Assembly (NCBI RefSeq): GCF_026410925.1
Contig: NZ_CP112972.1
Coordinates: 2,790,001-2,854,000 of the forward strand
From: Halovenus salina
GTDB taxonomy: Archaea; Halobacteriota; Halobacteria; Halobacteriales; Haloarculaceae
DNA: 64,000 bases
Reading direction: 5' to 3'
Below, one piece after another: positions 6,859-16,124 of this stretch (its first letter is position 1; every line of letters starts with the position of its first letter). The notes beneath the pieces are model-generated. The model was not told the DNA's origin and searched no databases. It saw nothing but the letters and a program-made list of their open reading frames with translations. The position numbers were made by a program, and so were the translations under genes.

Positions 6859-7446
6859 TTAGGCCGCGAGTAGCCGCTGGCGCTCGGCATACTTCGCGAG
6901 GATATCGGCCTCGAAATGAACGGGGTCACCGATTTGTTTCTCGGAGAGTGTCGTGACCTCGTAGGTCGTCGGGACGACGGCCACGCTGAATGTCTCCTCG
7001 CCGAGGTCAGCCACCGTGAGACTCATGCCGTCGAGCGCGACAGGGCCCTTCTCGACAAGGTACTGCTCGTGGCCGTCGGGAACCGAGAACTCGAACCGCC
7101 AGTCTTCGCCGAGGGTCTCGATGTCGGTGATCTCGGTGACAGTGTCGACGGTACCTTTGACGACGTGTCCATCGAACCGTCCCTCGGCGGGCATCGGCGT
7201 CTCGACGTTGACGTCCTCATCTGGCTCCAGCTCGTCGAGATACGTCCGCTCGACCGTCTCTGCCGAGAGAAAGGCCTCGAACCAGCCGTCACCGACCGAC
7301 TCCGCGGTCAGACAGACGCCGCTGATACTGATGCTGTCGTCGGGGTCGAGCCCGGCCGTGTCAGCAGCTATCCGAAGCCGACACCCACTCTCGAACTGCG
7401 TTACGTCTCGAATCTGTCCCGTCGTTTCGACAATTCCGGTGTACAT
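6859..7446 (-). CDS. ribE: Riboflavin synthase
   Basis: A 195-residue protein starting with the hallmark MYTGIVETTG and showing the two tandem lumazine-binding barrels; SGVCLTAE in the first half corresponds to DGMSLTV in the second. It joins two molecules of 6,7-dimethyl-8-ribityllumazine to give riboflavin, acting as a trimer. This is the bacterial-type enzyme, as usual in haloarchaea. The stop codon abuts that of trpS. The gene is upstream-adjacent to pheT only at a distance (58 bp past the end of pheT), on the same strand, so it might be read through from pheST or use its own start. Confidence 0.95.
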   Translation of the reverse strand: MYTGIVETTGQIRDVTQFESGCRLRIAADTAGLDPDDSISISGVCLTAESVGDGWFEAFLSAETVERTYLDELEPDEDVNVETPMPAEGRFDGHVVKGTVDTVTEITDIETLGEDWRFEFSVPDGHEQYLVEKGPVALDGMSLTVADLGEETFSVAVVPTTYEVTTLSEKQIGDPVHFEADILAKYAERQRLLAA

Positions 7447-7504
7447 CGCAGTTCGACCGACAAGCCCTCTTCAAAAATGCGTTATGGGTTGCAAAAATGT
7501 GATG

Positions 7505-9217
7505 CTACTGCAGCGCGTCCAGCCGGAACTCGGCGGCGGCGACGGGGACTTCGATGTCGTGGTCGACGATGACCTTCGGATGAGTCTCGCCGATGACGCC
7601 GACCGAGTCACCGTCGACGACGACCTCGGCACAACGGCCGTCGATAAACGAGGGGTGGTCGGTCGGCGGCGTCTCTAGGTGTGCGTCGAATCGTTCGACC
7701 AGTGCCTGCAGACGAGCGCGGATATCCTCATAGGAGGCTTCGGGATCGGCCATCGCGATCGCGACGGTCCGGTGTTCGGCGACGTTCGTGTTCTCACTCT
7801 CGTCGACACAGGCGGCGAGACCGATCTCTGTCAGGTGCTGGGGATAGGACCGATGGGTGTTGTTTTCGAGCACTTGCATCACGGAGGGGAGCGCCCAGCT
7901 CCGCAACATGGTGTAGGCCTCGCTATAGGGCTCGATGATGGTGACCGGCTCGCCACCGCCGACGACCGCCGTGTCGGGGTCGACGCCCATCCGCTCGAAG
8001 TTCTCGCGCTCGTTCGTCATATAGAAGTTGAGCAGGTCCTCGAAGCCGAGTCCGACCAGCGTTTCGCGGACTGCATCTTCGAGGCGGGAGCGCTCGTGGC
8101 GTTTCCCGACGGTCGCCACATCGGGATATCGGGGCTTCATCTCGTTGAAGCCGTACGCGCGGCCGATGTCGTCGATAACGTCGACCGGATGGAGCACGTC
8201 GACGCGGTAGGGCGGAATCTCAAACTCGTAGGCGTCTCCAACACTCACGTCGAGGCCGGAACGCTCGGCACAGTCGACGACGGTCTCCTCGTCCAACTCG
8301 ACGCCGAGAACCGTCTCGATGCGGTCGTGGGTGACGGTCTTGGTCTTCGTCGTGAAGTCTGGCCTGTCGAGCGTATACCCTGCGTACTCGCCGGGGGCGT
8401 CGTCGCTGTAGCTGACTTCAACGCATTCGAGACGACCGCCGCGGGCCGACAGCGCATAGCAGACGATGTTCAGCATGTGGTCGACCGTCCACTGGTCGGT
8501 TCCCGTCATCTCAATCAGCAAATCGCGAGAGTCCTCGGTGACCTCCGTCCGGCGGCCGTTGATGACCGGCGGGAACGAGAACAGCCCGATATCGTCGTAG
8601 ATGGCCGGATACCGGTCCATCCCCGCGACAAGGTCGGCGTAATCTGCCCCCATGTGGTGGCCGTCGAGCACCTCAGCGGGCGTCATCTCCTCGTCGCTTT
8701 CCAGCGGGACGAACCGCTCGTCGGGCGACATCGAGGTGTAGCGAATCGACTTCTGTGCGCCGTCTTTCGCGGGCGCACCTTTCAGCATCGTCATGTCGTG
8801 GATGCCGATTGCGCCTTTTGCCCGCTCGCGACCCATCGTCGCGTGGAGTTTCTCCTGGAGTTGGAGAATCGATTCGAGCACTCCATCCGAGAGATCGACG
8901 TCACGGACGACCGCGCCGGTCACGTAGGGACGCTCTTGGGGAGTTCCCTCGACCTCGATTGTCCACTCGGGGTCGTTGGTCGACGGGACAGCAACGCCGC
9001 GGTCCTCGGCGTAGTAGTACCGCATCGCACGCGCGATTCCTTCGATTGAGAGCCAGTCCAGGCGGTCTGGCTCGAACTCGACTTTGAGTTCGCCATCCTC
9101 GGTCTCGCCTTCGAATTCGAGGCCGAGGCCGAACATATCGTCGAGCAGTTCCTCGTCGCTTTTCTGCTGGTCTGTGAGTTCTCTGAGTTCGTCGGGATCG
9201 ACGTTGACGACTGGCAT
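7505..9217 (-). CDS. pheT: Phenylalanyl-tRNA synthetase beta subunit
   Basis: A 570-residue protein with the archaeal PheT layout: N-terminal B1-type domain (MPVVNVDPDELREL), a B3/B4 editing region near the middle of the first half (FSFPPVINGRRTEVTEDSRDLLIEMTG), the B5 domain, and the catalytic-like C-terminal domain with RYPDVATVGKRHERSRLEDAVRETL. It pairs with PheS to form the heterotetramer that charges tRNA-Phe. The start codon overlaps the pheS stop by one base (TGATG), so translation is likely coupled. Confidence 0.95.
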   Translation of the reverse strand: MPVVNVDPDELRELTDQQKSDEELLDDMFGLGLEFEGETEDGELKVEFEPDRLDWLSIEGIARAMRYYYAEDRGVAVPSTNDPEWTIEVEGTPQERPYVTGAVVRDVDLSDGVLESILQLQEKLHATMGRERAKGAIGIHDMTMLKGAPAKDGAQKSIRYTSMSPDERFVPLESDEEMTPAEVLDGHHMGADYADLVAGMDRYPAIYDDIGLFSFPPVINGRRTEVTEDSRDLLIEMTGTDQWTVDHMLNIVCYALSARGGRLECVEVSYSDDAPGEYAGYTLDRPDFTTKTKTVTHDRIETVLGVELDEETVVDCAERSGLDVSVGDAYEFEIPPYRVDVLHPVDVIDDIGRAYGFNEMKPRYPDVATVGKRHERSRLEDAVRETLVGLGFEDLLNFYMTNERENFERMGVDPDTAVVGGGEPVTIIEPYSEAYTMLRSWALPSVMQVLENNTHRSYPQHLTEIGLAACVDESENTNVAEHRTVAIAMADPEASYEDIRARLQALVERFDAHLETPPTDHPSFIDGRCAEVVVDGDSVGVIGETHPKVIVDHDIEVPVAAAEFRLDALQ

Positions 9218-10725
9218 CAGTAAATCACCTCCTCTGTCCGCAGGTACTCAAGATCAACGAGCGTGCCGTGGACGTCACGAATATCTTCTGCACCGGTGGC
9301 GAGCATCATCAGCCGTTCGAGTGCGAGCCCCCAGGCCATCACGTCACAGTCGACCTCAAGCGGTTCGAGCATTTCGGGTCTGAAGATGCCCGAGTTCCCG
9401 ATTTCGATGAGTTCGTCGGTCTCTGGGTGGCGGCCGAACAGCTCGAAGCTCGGCTCCGTGTAGGGGTTGTAGGTCGGCTTGAACTCCAGGTCGGTGATGC
9501 CGAACTGCTCGTAGAACTCGGTGAACGTGCCCATCAGGTCACGGACCGACAGCTCCTCGGCCATCACCCAGCCCTCGATCTGGAAGAACTCGAGCAGGTG
9601 GGTCGCGTCGAGTTCGTCGTTGCGGTAGGCCTTCTCGACGCTGAAAAACCGCTGGGGCGGTTCGAGGTCGCCCAGCGCCTCGCCGGCCAGGTGCCGGGAC
9701 GTCAGCGATGTTGTGTGCCCGCGCAACGCGAGCTGTCGGGCGAAGTCCTCGTCCCACGGCGAGTGGTACCCCTCGCTGTCCTCACCGACGCCGTCCCTGT
9801 GTGCGGCTTTGACCCGCTCGACGAGGTCCTCGGGAATCTCGTCGATTTTCGCCGGGTTCTCGATGGCAAAGCGGTCCCAGTGGGTGCGCGCAGGGTGGTC
9901 CTGGGGCATGAACAGGCAGTCGTGAATCCAGAAGTCGGCGTCGACCGTCGGCCCGCGCATCTCCTGGAACCCCATCCCGACGAGCACGTCTTTGACGCGG
10001 TCGGCCATCTCCCGCAGCGAGTGTTTGCGCCCGGGCTCGATATCGTCGGCCGCCGCCTCGACGTTGTAATCGGTAAATTCGACGGACTCCCACTCGCCGC
10101 TTGTCAGCAACTCGGGAGTGAGTCGGTCGACGGTCTCGGCCGCCTCGACACCTTCCATCAGCGCCGTCACACCGTCGCCGGTCAGCGTAATCGACCGGAC
10201 CGTCCGCTCGTCGCGCTCGACGAGTCCGCGCCTGTCGAGTTGGTCCAGGACCGACTCGTCGTCGACGTCTTCGCCGGCCACGAGGGCTTCGAGGGCCCGC
10301 AGTTCGGGGTCGTCCGCCGGATCCGCACCTGGGTCGACGGTCACGTCGCCGCTCTCGACGTCTCCGTACCCCTTCCGGGCGAAGTTCGCCAGCGCGATGT
10401 CGACCGCATCACCGTCCAGCCCGGCCTCGCCGATGAGCTGGCCGAGCGAGACCGGGTTCTCGGCCGCGCCGGCGTCGACTGCCGCCTCGTACAGGGCGAT
10501 CTCGGGCAGTCCCTCCTCGACGTAGCGCTCGCCCTCCTCGGTCAGCGTTACCGTCTCTTCGCCGCGTTCGTCGAGGGAGGCGAGGCCGCGGTCGTCGAGT
10601 TCGAACCCAGCCCGTGCCACGGCTTGGGGCTGTTCGTCGAGTTCGTCTGCGATATCGGTTACGTCCCGATTCGACTGTGCGTCGGCGGCCCTGAGGACCG
10701 CCACCTGTGTTTCTGGGAGTTGCAT
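9217..10725 (-). CDS. pheS: Phenylalanyl-tRNA synthetase alpha subunit
   Basis: A 502-residue catalytic subunit. The first 200 residues hold the winged-helix-like tRNA-binding repeats typical of archaeal PheS (LPETQVAVLRAAD, then ALEALVAGEDVDDESVLDQL). The class II core follows: motif 2 around FFSVEKAYRNDELDATH, FFQIEGW, then motif 3 near the C-terminus (MAWGLALERLMML). It binds Phe and ATP. A TTAACT-type TATA element lies about 30 nt before the ATG at 10725. It leads the pheST pair. Confidence 0.95.
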   Translation of the reverse strand: MQLPETQVAVLRAADAQSNRDVTDIADELDEQPQAVARAGFELDDRGLASLDERGEETVTLTEEGERYVEEGLPEIALYEAAVDAGAAENPVSLGQLIGEAGLDGDAVDIALANFARKGYGDVESGDVTVDPGADPADDPELRALEALVAGEDVDDESVLDQLDRRGLVERDERTVRSITLTGDGVTALMEGVEAAETVDRLTPELLTSGEWESVEFTDYNVEAAADDIEPGRKHSLREMADRVKDVLVGMGFQEMRGPTVDADFWIHDCLFMPQDHPARTHWDRFAIENPAKIDEIPEDLVERVKAAHRDGVGEDSEGYHSPWDEDFARQLALRGHTTSLTSRHLAGEALGDLEPPQRFFSVEKAYRNDELDATHLLEFFQIEGWVMAEELSVRDLMGTFTEFYEQFGITDLEFKPTYNPYTEPSFELFGRHPETDELIEIGNSGIFRPEMLEPLEVDCDVMAWGLALERLMMLATGAEDIRDVHGTLVDLEYLRTEEVIY

Positions 10726-11015
10726 CGATTGTTGATGGATACACCGGAAGTCGGTTAGTTAACGGTTCCCGTTCCGACCGGCGCGTTTCACCGACCCAGA
10801 CGGCGGGCGGCTCCACGCACCACAGTCTAGAAGACAAAAAACCCAAACCCTGGTCCGGTCGCTGGCTCGCGTCCGATACGCCGACGCTGGGATTCGGGCA
10901 TCATACGTGATACGACAGGAGGTGACAACTAAAGGGTTCTGGAACTGGCGACCGATCAGCCACCCTACCCGTCGAATTGGAAAACGCTCAAGCCGGTCGG
11001 CTGGCTCGACCGAGT

Positions 11016-11507
11016 ATGGCTATCGACGACACCGCTCGACTGGTCGATTCGACCGTCGGCGACGCAGAGATTCGAGAGCACGTGACCGTTCACGACTCGG
11101 ACATTGGCGACGACTGTCGACTCTACGAGCGTGTCTCGGTCAAAAAGTCGACTATCGGCGACTCGGTCGACATCAACGCCGGCAGCTACGTCGAGAACGC
11201 GACCATCGAATCCTGCGTCCAGATTGGACCAAACAGCACTGTCGCCGGCGTGACACACGACCTCGACGAAGACGGGATGACCTTCCGGAACGATATCTTC
11301 GAGCCGATACATCTCCGCGACGGTGTGTTCGTCGGTGCAGGTGCTGTCGTCGGCCCGGGTGTCGAACTCGGTGAGAACGTGGTCGTCGCCGCCGGTGCGA
11401 CTGTGACCGACGATATCGCCCCCGAGATGGTGGTGCTCGGTTCGCCCCCAGACCAACGGACCGTTCCGCTGGCAGCGTGGGAGTCGTCCCACGACGCTCG
11501 CAGGTGA
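11016..11507 (+). CDS. Left-handed beta-helix (hexapeptide) acyltransferase-like protein
   Basis: A 163-residue protein made of hexapeptide repeats: VDSTVGDAEIREHVTVHDSD, then VDINAGSYVENATIESCVQIGP, and VFVGAGAVVGPGVELGENVVVAAGA, ending in VLGSPPDQR as acetyltransferases of this fold often do. These enzymes work as trimers and usually transfer acetyl or other acyl groups to sugars or amino sugars; the acceptor here is unknown. The start ATG at 11016 was chosen because the upstream 13 codons look non-coding. It is followed at 86 bp by a GrpB-like gene on the same strand. The 290 bp between pheS and this gene show no further gene. Confidence 0.8.
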   Translation: MAIDDTARLVDSTVGDAEIREHVTVHDSDIGDDCRLYERVSVKKSTIGDSVDINAGSYVENATIESCVQIGPNSTVAGVTHDLDEDGMTFRNDIFEPIHLRDGVFVGAGAVVGPGVELGENVVVAAGATVTDDIAPEMVVLGSPPDQRTVPLAAWESSHDARR

Positions 11508-11592
11508 CCGCCGTCATACTACGAGCAGTTTGTACTCGTCGGCTCGTGTTGGGTATCGATACGTTGGTTTGGGTGGACACGATACCTGCGGT

Positions 11593-12108
11593 ATGGTCGG
11601 ACTGGAACGTGGAACCGTCGAACTCGTCCCTCACGACGAGGAGTGGGAGCAGCTGTTTGAACAGGAAGCCGACCGACTGCGCTCGGCACTTGGCGACCGG
11701 GCGCTCGCGGTCGAACACGTCGGCAGCACGGCAATCGAGGGCATCGTCGCCAAGCCGATACTCGACATCCTCGTCGCCGTCGAAGACCTCGGCGAACCCG
11801 AAGACTACCCCGAACTTGAGGGACTCGGCTACACATACCGGCCAAACGACGGGGTCGACGACAGGCTGTTTTTCGCACGCGGTCCGGAAGACGACCGGAC
11901 GCAGTACCTGTCGATAACTGAAGTTGGTAGCAAAACCCACACCGAACAGCTCGTCTTTCGGGACTATCTCCGCGAGCATCCACAGGCGGCCGAGCGCTAC
12001 GCCAGAGTCAAGCTGGAGCTGGCCGAGCGATATCCCGACGACCGCGACGCCTACACCGCGGCCAAATCTGGCTTCGTCCAGGCGATTCTCGAACGGGCGA
12101 CAGCGTGA
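11593..12108 (+). CDS. GrpB family protein (nucleotidyltransferase-like fold)
   Basis: A 171-residue protein with the GrpB/UPF0157 pattern: VELVPHDEEWEQLFEQEADRL, then VEHVGSTAIEGIVAKPILDI where HxGST and KPxxDI are the family signatures, and YLREHPQAAERYARVK near the end. The fold belongs to the nucleotidyltransferase superfamily; no firm reaction is known. The ATG at 11593 fits the family start; the 21 upstream codons do not. The downstream 210 bp up to the lipoprotein gene hold nothing I recognise. Confidence 0.85.
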   Translation: MVGLERGTVELVPHDEEWEQLFEQEADRLRSALGDRALAVEHVGSTAIEGIVAKPILDILVAVEDLGEPEDYPELEGLGYTYRPNDGVDDRLFFARGPEDDRTQYLSITEVGSKTHTEQLVFRDYLREHPQAAERYARVKLELAERYPDDRDAYTAAKSGFVQAILERATA

Positions 12109-12321
12109 GTCTCGTTCTCGATTACACCTCGGCCATCGCGAGTGGTGTCGATGCTATCACGCGACCGGTCTGCTGGCGAGTCGAATTGACCATGTCCGCG
12201 ACGAGTTTCAGCACTAGGGCGACCACTATGCCAGATTTGTTTCTCCGGCCGGCGGGAATCGTTCTGCCGTAGATGCTGTCCACAGAAAGTATTTAGCCTG
12301 ACTGACTGAATCTCTCCGGTG

Positions 12322-13152
12322 ATGCCCTCCAGACGCGCTTATCTCGTGACACTCGTCGCTGGAGTCGCCGGCTGTGCCGGCAACTCGGCCGACACGGATA
12401 GCTCTCCGACTGCAGCGTCAGATACGACCCCAACCGAGACGCCCACTCCCCATCCCGCGGTGTCGGTCGAGGCCTCGGCCGTTCAGTACAGCTACCGCCA
12501 CATCGAGCAGGTTGACTGGAACGGTATCCAGCCGGCAGACGGTCAGTTCGTGTTCGTCGCCGTCGACGCCAGCGAGGCGGAGTCGGCTCCGGAACGGACG
12601 GCGTTTTCGCTGGTCACCGCCGACGGCTCTCACCGACCAATCGAGACAGAAAACCGCCAGCCTCTCGACCTTGACGTGTCCGAGGGTCTGGATACCCAGA
12701 TGGACACCCAGTCCTGGGAGTTGCTCACGTTCGAGGTCCCGGCTCGGCTCGACACGACACCGTCGCTTCGACTCGAACGCGGCGCTGACTCGTGGGAGTG
12801 GAGACTCGACACCGAGAAGGCGACGGCCCCGCCGCCGGCCTGGGAGTGGAGCGCCAGCGCCCCGGAGACGGTCGCGCCCGACGAGACGTTCGATATCACG
12901 ATAGCCGCCGAGAACGTCGGCGATGGACCCGGCACGTTTCGCGGCGCGGTGAACTTCTCGTATCCGACGTACCGACCGAAAGGGTTCGACATCGTGCCCG
13001 ACGCGGATGAGTCCGGCGAGACCACAGTCAGTGCGAGTGCCGAAGGGGCCGAGCCAGGGACCACACTGGAATACGGCGTCCGGACCCCGGCAGGCAGGTC
13101 GACCGTGACCGTCACCGTCGAGGACGAGTCGAAGGAGGCTGCGAGCGACTAA
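12322..13152 (+). CDS. Secreted lipoprotein, function unknown
   Basis: A 276-residue protein with a short signal peptide (PSRRAYLVTLVAGVAGC) ending in a lipobox whose Cys should be lipid-anchored after cleavage. A Ser/Thr/Pro-rich tether follows, then two beta-rich parts; the last 90 residues (DETFDITIAAENVGDGPGTFRGAV) look like an immunoglobulin-type CARDB-like fold. It should face the outside of the cell. The ATG at 12322 follows a GTG; a TATA-like TATTTAG about 30 nt upstream supports a leaderless start. No enzymatic motif is visible. Confidence 0.75.
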   Translation: MPSRRAYLVTLVAGVAGCAGNSADTDSSPTAASDTTPTETPTPHPAVSVEASAVQYSYRHIEQVDWNGIQPADGQFVFVAVDASEAESAPERTAFSLVTADGSHRPIETENRQPLDLDVSEGLDTQMDTQSWELLTFEVPARLDTTPSLRLERGADSWEWRLDTEKATAPPPAWEWSASAPETVAPDETFDITIAAENVGDGPGTFRGAVNFSYPTYRPKGFDIVPDADESGETTVSASAEGAEPGTTLEYGVRTPAGRSTVTVTVEDESKEAASD

Positions 13153-13210
13153 GTGTCGCTCCGCAGCTGTGGACACCGACAAAAGGCCCCTCAGATACCC
13201 GAGTCAGCAC

Positions 13211-13216
13211 TTAATA
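13211..13216 (+). promoter_or_regulatory. TATA element of acs
   Basis: TTAATA lies 25-30 nt before the ATG at 13241, indicating a leaderless transcript and fixing that ATG, rather than the GTG/ATG-like positions farther upstream, as the start. Confidence 0.55.
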
Positions 13217-13240
13217 GACTGGCCCGAGAACGGCCGCTGT

Positions 13241-15199
13241 ATGAGCGACGAGACCCAACTCGAAGCCCGACTCGAAGAGCAGGACAGGTTCGACCCGCCG
13301 GAGTCGTTCGTCGAGCAGGCAAACGTCAGCGACGAAGCCATCTACGAGGAGTTCGAAAATAACTGGCCCGAGGCGTGGGAGCGCGCCGCCGAGTTGCTGA
13401 ACTGGGAAACCGACTGGGACCAGGTACTGAACGACGACGACGAGCCATTCTACGAGTGGTTTGTCGACGGCGAACTGAACGCCACCGAGAACTGCGTCGA
13501 CCGACATCTCGACGAGCGCGGCGACGAGGCCGCAATCGAGTGGGTGGGGGAACTCGGCGAGACACGCACATACACCTACGAGGAACTCCACCGCGAAATA
13601 AACGAATTCGCCGCTGCGCTACGCGAGCAGGGCGTCGAGGAGGACGATGTTGTCACGCTCTACATGCCGATGGTTCCCGAGCTTCCAATCGCGATGCTCG
13701 CGTGTGCCCGCATCGGCGCACCCCACTCTGTCGTCTTCGCTGGTTTCTCGGCCGACGCACTCGCCGAGCGGATGAACGCCGCCGAGTCGGAGACGCTCGT
13801 CACCTGTGACGGCTACTATCGCCGCGGCGACGCGCTCGACCACCTCTCGAAGGCACGCGAGGGGTTGGCCGATGTCGACGGCGACGTGACGACAATCGTC
13901 GTCGACCGCCTCGGCGACGACGCGCCGACCGACGTTGACGACGAGCACGTCTACGGTGACCTGGTCGCCGACCACGAGGGCGCGACCGTCGAGCCGGTCA
14001 CCCGCGACGCCGAGGACATGCTCTTTTTGATGTACACCTCCGGGACGACTGGCAAGCCAAAGGGCGTGAAACACACCACCGGGGGGTATCTCTCGTATGC
14101 CGCCTGGACGAGCCACGCCGTGCTGGACATCAAGCCCGAGGACACCTACTGGTGTTCGGCCGACATCGGCTGGATTACCGGCCACTCCTACATCGTCTAC
14201 GGCCCGCTTGCACTCGGGACAACGACGGTCATGTACGAGGGAACGCCCGATTACCCCGAGAAAGACCGGCTGTGGGAGATCGTCGAGGAGTACGAGGTGA
14301 CACAGCTGTACACCGCGCCGACGGCGATTCGCGCGTTTATGAAGTGGGGGCCGGAGTACCCCGAGGCCCACGACCTCTCCTCGCTGCGGCTGCTCGGGAC
14401 CGTCGGTGAACCAATCAACCCACGCGCCTGGAAGTGGTACTACAAACACATCGGCGACGAGGAGTGCCCGGTCGTCGATACGTGGTGGCAGACCGAGACT
14501 GGTGGGATGATGATAACGACGCTGCCGGCGTTGGGGACGATGAAACCCGGCTCGGCGGGGCCGCCGCTACCCGGTGTCAGTGCCGATGTCGTCGACGCGA
14601 GCGGCGACCCAGTTGAGGCCGGTCGCGCGGGCTATCTCGTCGTCAACAAACCCTGGCCGGGGATGTTGCGGACGCTCTATAACAACGACGAGCGGTTCAT
14701 CGAGGAGTACTGGCAGGAGTACTCGATTCCGGAACGCGACCAGTGGGTCTACTGTCCGGAAGACGGCGCAAAAATCGACGACGACGGCTACATCACAGTG
14801 CTCGGTCGCGTCGACGACGTGCTCAACGTCTCCGGCCACCGGCTCGGGACGATGGAAATCGAGTCCGCCATCGTCGGGGTTGAGGGCGTTGCCGAGGCTG
14901 CTGTCGTCGGCGGCGACCACGAGATGAAAGGCGAAGCCGTCTACGCCTACGTCATCACCGAAGACGGCCAGGCAGAGACCGAGTCGTTCCGTGAGGAGAT
15001 TATCGCAGCCGTCGAGGACGCAATTGGGCCGATTGCGCGGCCGGAAGCCGTCGTCTTCACGCCAGAACTCCCAAAGACCCGCTCCGGGAAAATCATGCGG
15101 CGTCTGCTCGAAGATATCGCCAACGGCGACGAGATCGGGAACACGAGCACGCTCCGGAATCCGGAGGTTGTCGACGACATCCAGCAGAAAATCGAGTAA
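13241..15199 (+). CDS. acs: Acetyl-CoA synthetase (AMP-forming)
   Basis: A 652-residue member of the ANL family, full length for Acs. The P-loop-like signature TSGTTGKPKGV lies near residue 266, the acetyl-binding and hinge motifs WWQTETGG and GRVDDVLNVSGHRLG follow, and the catalytic, acetylation-prone lysine is in KTRSGKIMRR near 615. It converts acetate, ATP and CoA to acetyl-CoA. The N-terminal ACAS domain (YEWFVDGELNATENCVDRHL) is present. A UspA gene begins 46 bp downstream and may be co-transcribed. The acetyl-CoA made could feed the PHA and carboxylase genes further along. Confidence 0.95.
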   Translation: MSDETQLEARLEEQDRFDPPESFVEQANVSDEAIYEEFENNWPEAWERAAELLNWETDWDQVLNDDDEPFYEWFVDGELNATENCVDRHLDERGDEAAIEWVGELGETRTYTYEELHREINEFAAALREQGVEEDDVVTLYMPMVPELPIAMLACARIGAPHSVVFAGFSADALAERMNAAESETLVTCDGYYRRGDALDHLSKAREGLADVDGDVTTIVVDRLGDDAPTDVDDEHVYGDLVADHEGATVEPVTRDAEDMLFLMYTSGTTGKPKGVKHTTGGYLSYAAWTSHAVLDIKPEDTYWCSADIGWITGHSYIVYGPLALGTTTVMYEGTPDYPEKDRLWEIVEEYEVTQLYTAPTAIRAFMKWGPEYPEAHDLSSLRLLGTVGEPINPRAWKWYYKHIGDEECPVVDTWWQTETGGMMITTLPALGTMKPGSAGPPLPGVSADVVDASGDPVEAGRAGYLVVNKPWPGMLRTLYNNDERFIEEYWQEYSIPERDQWVYCPEDGAKIDDDGYITVLGRVDDVLNVSGHRLGTMEIESAIVGVEGVAEAAVVGGDHEMKGEAVYAYVITEDGQAETESFREEIIAAVEDAIGPIARPEAVVFTPELPKTRSGKIMRRLLEDIANGDEIGNTSTLRNPEVVDDIQQKIE

Positions 15200-15245
15200 C
15201 GCGCAGTGCGAAGACACAAACCCGACACGACACTACAGTCCGACA

Positions 15246-15725
15246 ATGTACGACCGCATACTCATTCCGACCGACGGGAGCAACGTTGCACAGGCCGCAG
15301 TCGACCACGCCCTCGACATCGCCGAGCAGTACGACGCAGACGTCCACGCGCTGTTTGTCGCAGACACGGACGCCATCGCCTACGGCCTCGGCGTCGACCA
15401 GGTCGACCGCATCCGTGCCGGCGATTTCGACGGGATGGACGAACTCCAGGCCGACGCTGACGACGCGACGGGCTATGTCGCACGACTCGGCGAGGAGCGC
15501 GGGCTGACCGTCCACGAACACCACGCTGGCGGCAAGCCACACACTGTCATCAGCGAGTACGCCGACGAAGAGGACATCGATCTTGTCGTCATGGGAAGCC
15601 ACGGCCGGGCCGGTGTCAGGCGAGCACTCCTCGGCAGCGTCACCGAGCGGACGCTCCGGTCGACGAACGCTCCGGTACTTGTCGTCGATTACCGCGGCGT
15701 CGATACTGACGACGAGTCATCGTGA
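15246..15725 (+). CDS. Universal stress protein (UspA family)
   Basis: A 159-residue single Usp domain: MYDRILIPTDGS at the start and the ATP-binding stretch MGSHGRAGVRRALLGSVTERTLR with the G-2x-G-9x-G(S/T) pattern at the end. Such proteins bind ATP as dimers and modulate stress or metabolism. Its place 46 bp after acs suggests a shared transcript; in several prokaryotes Usp genes flank acs. The target is unknown. Confidence 0.9.
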   Translation: MYDRILIPTDGSNVAQAAVDHALDIAEQYDADVHALFVADTDAIAYGLGVDQVDRIRAGDFDGMDELQADADDATGYVARLGEERGLTVHEHHAGGKPHTVISEYADEEDIDLVVMGSHGRAGVRRALLGSVTERTLRSTNAPVLVVDYRGVDTDDESS

Positions 15726-15867
15726 TTGGTGCGGTTATTTCGGTGACCACGTCACGAATCTCGGTGTTTCACGGCGTGTGACGCACCTCTCGTTTCCCGA
15801 CGGCAGTAACGACTCGCAACAATCACTATCAGACGCGACATAACAGTCGAAAAGCCAACCGGGGGAC

Positions 15868-16032
15868 CTACTCGGCGCGGTCGATATCGAGCTCGTCCTC
15901 GATGTTCCGGACCCACTCCGACTCCGAGAGCTCCTCCATCTGCTCGCGGAAGTGTCGCTCACAGACGCCGACGCGAATCCCTTCCCGCTCGACGACGATA
16001 TCCGCACCCGACTCGCAGTAGTGACATTCCAT
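15868..16032 (-). CDS. Small zinc-finger protein (DUF6757-like)
   Basis: A 54-residue protein with a CxxC pair at residues 3 and 6 and a second pair, Cys24 and His27 (VCERHF), forming a compact treble-clef-like zinc site, followed by an acidic helix. It resembles a tiny conserved haloarchaeal family I remember as DUF6757; no function is known. The ATG at 16032 begins the MECHYC motif; the in-frame extension upstream is basic and unlike the family. It is divergent from dcd with about 90 bp between the starts. Confidence 0.75.
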   Translation of the reverse strand: MECHYCESGADIVVEREGIRVGVCERHFREQMEELSESEWVRNIEDELDIDRAE

Positions 16033-16094
16033 ACATGTTTTTGTAGGGGCTCTGGCTAATTGAACCCTGCGACTCTGGCAACTGGACCGAGACA

Positions 16095-16100
16095 TTTTAC
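16095..16100 (+). promoter_or_regulatory. TATA element of dcd
   Basis: TTTTAC lies 25-30 nt before the dcd ATG at 16125, consistent with a leaderless mRNA and against the longer in-frame start at 16104. Confidence 0.45.
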
Positions 16101-16124
16101 TCGGTGGTCCTCCGTCCTCACTGT

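Noticed and set aside
7679..9049. Long open frame of 456 codons on the plus strand, opposite pheT
   Set aside because: It is the antisense shadow of pheT; long stop-free frames opposite acidic, GC-rich genes are normal in haloarchaea. It has no recognisable domain, while pheT is unmistakable.
9268..10758. Open frame of 496 codons on the plus strand, opposite pheS
   Set aside because: Antisense shadow of pheS for the same reason; no family features.
10917..10925. Strong Shine-Dalgarno-like AGGAGGTGA before the hexapeptide protein
   Set aside because: It lies about 90 nt before the ATG at 11016, and the frame that would use it soon becomes an Arg-rich shadow of the real gene.
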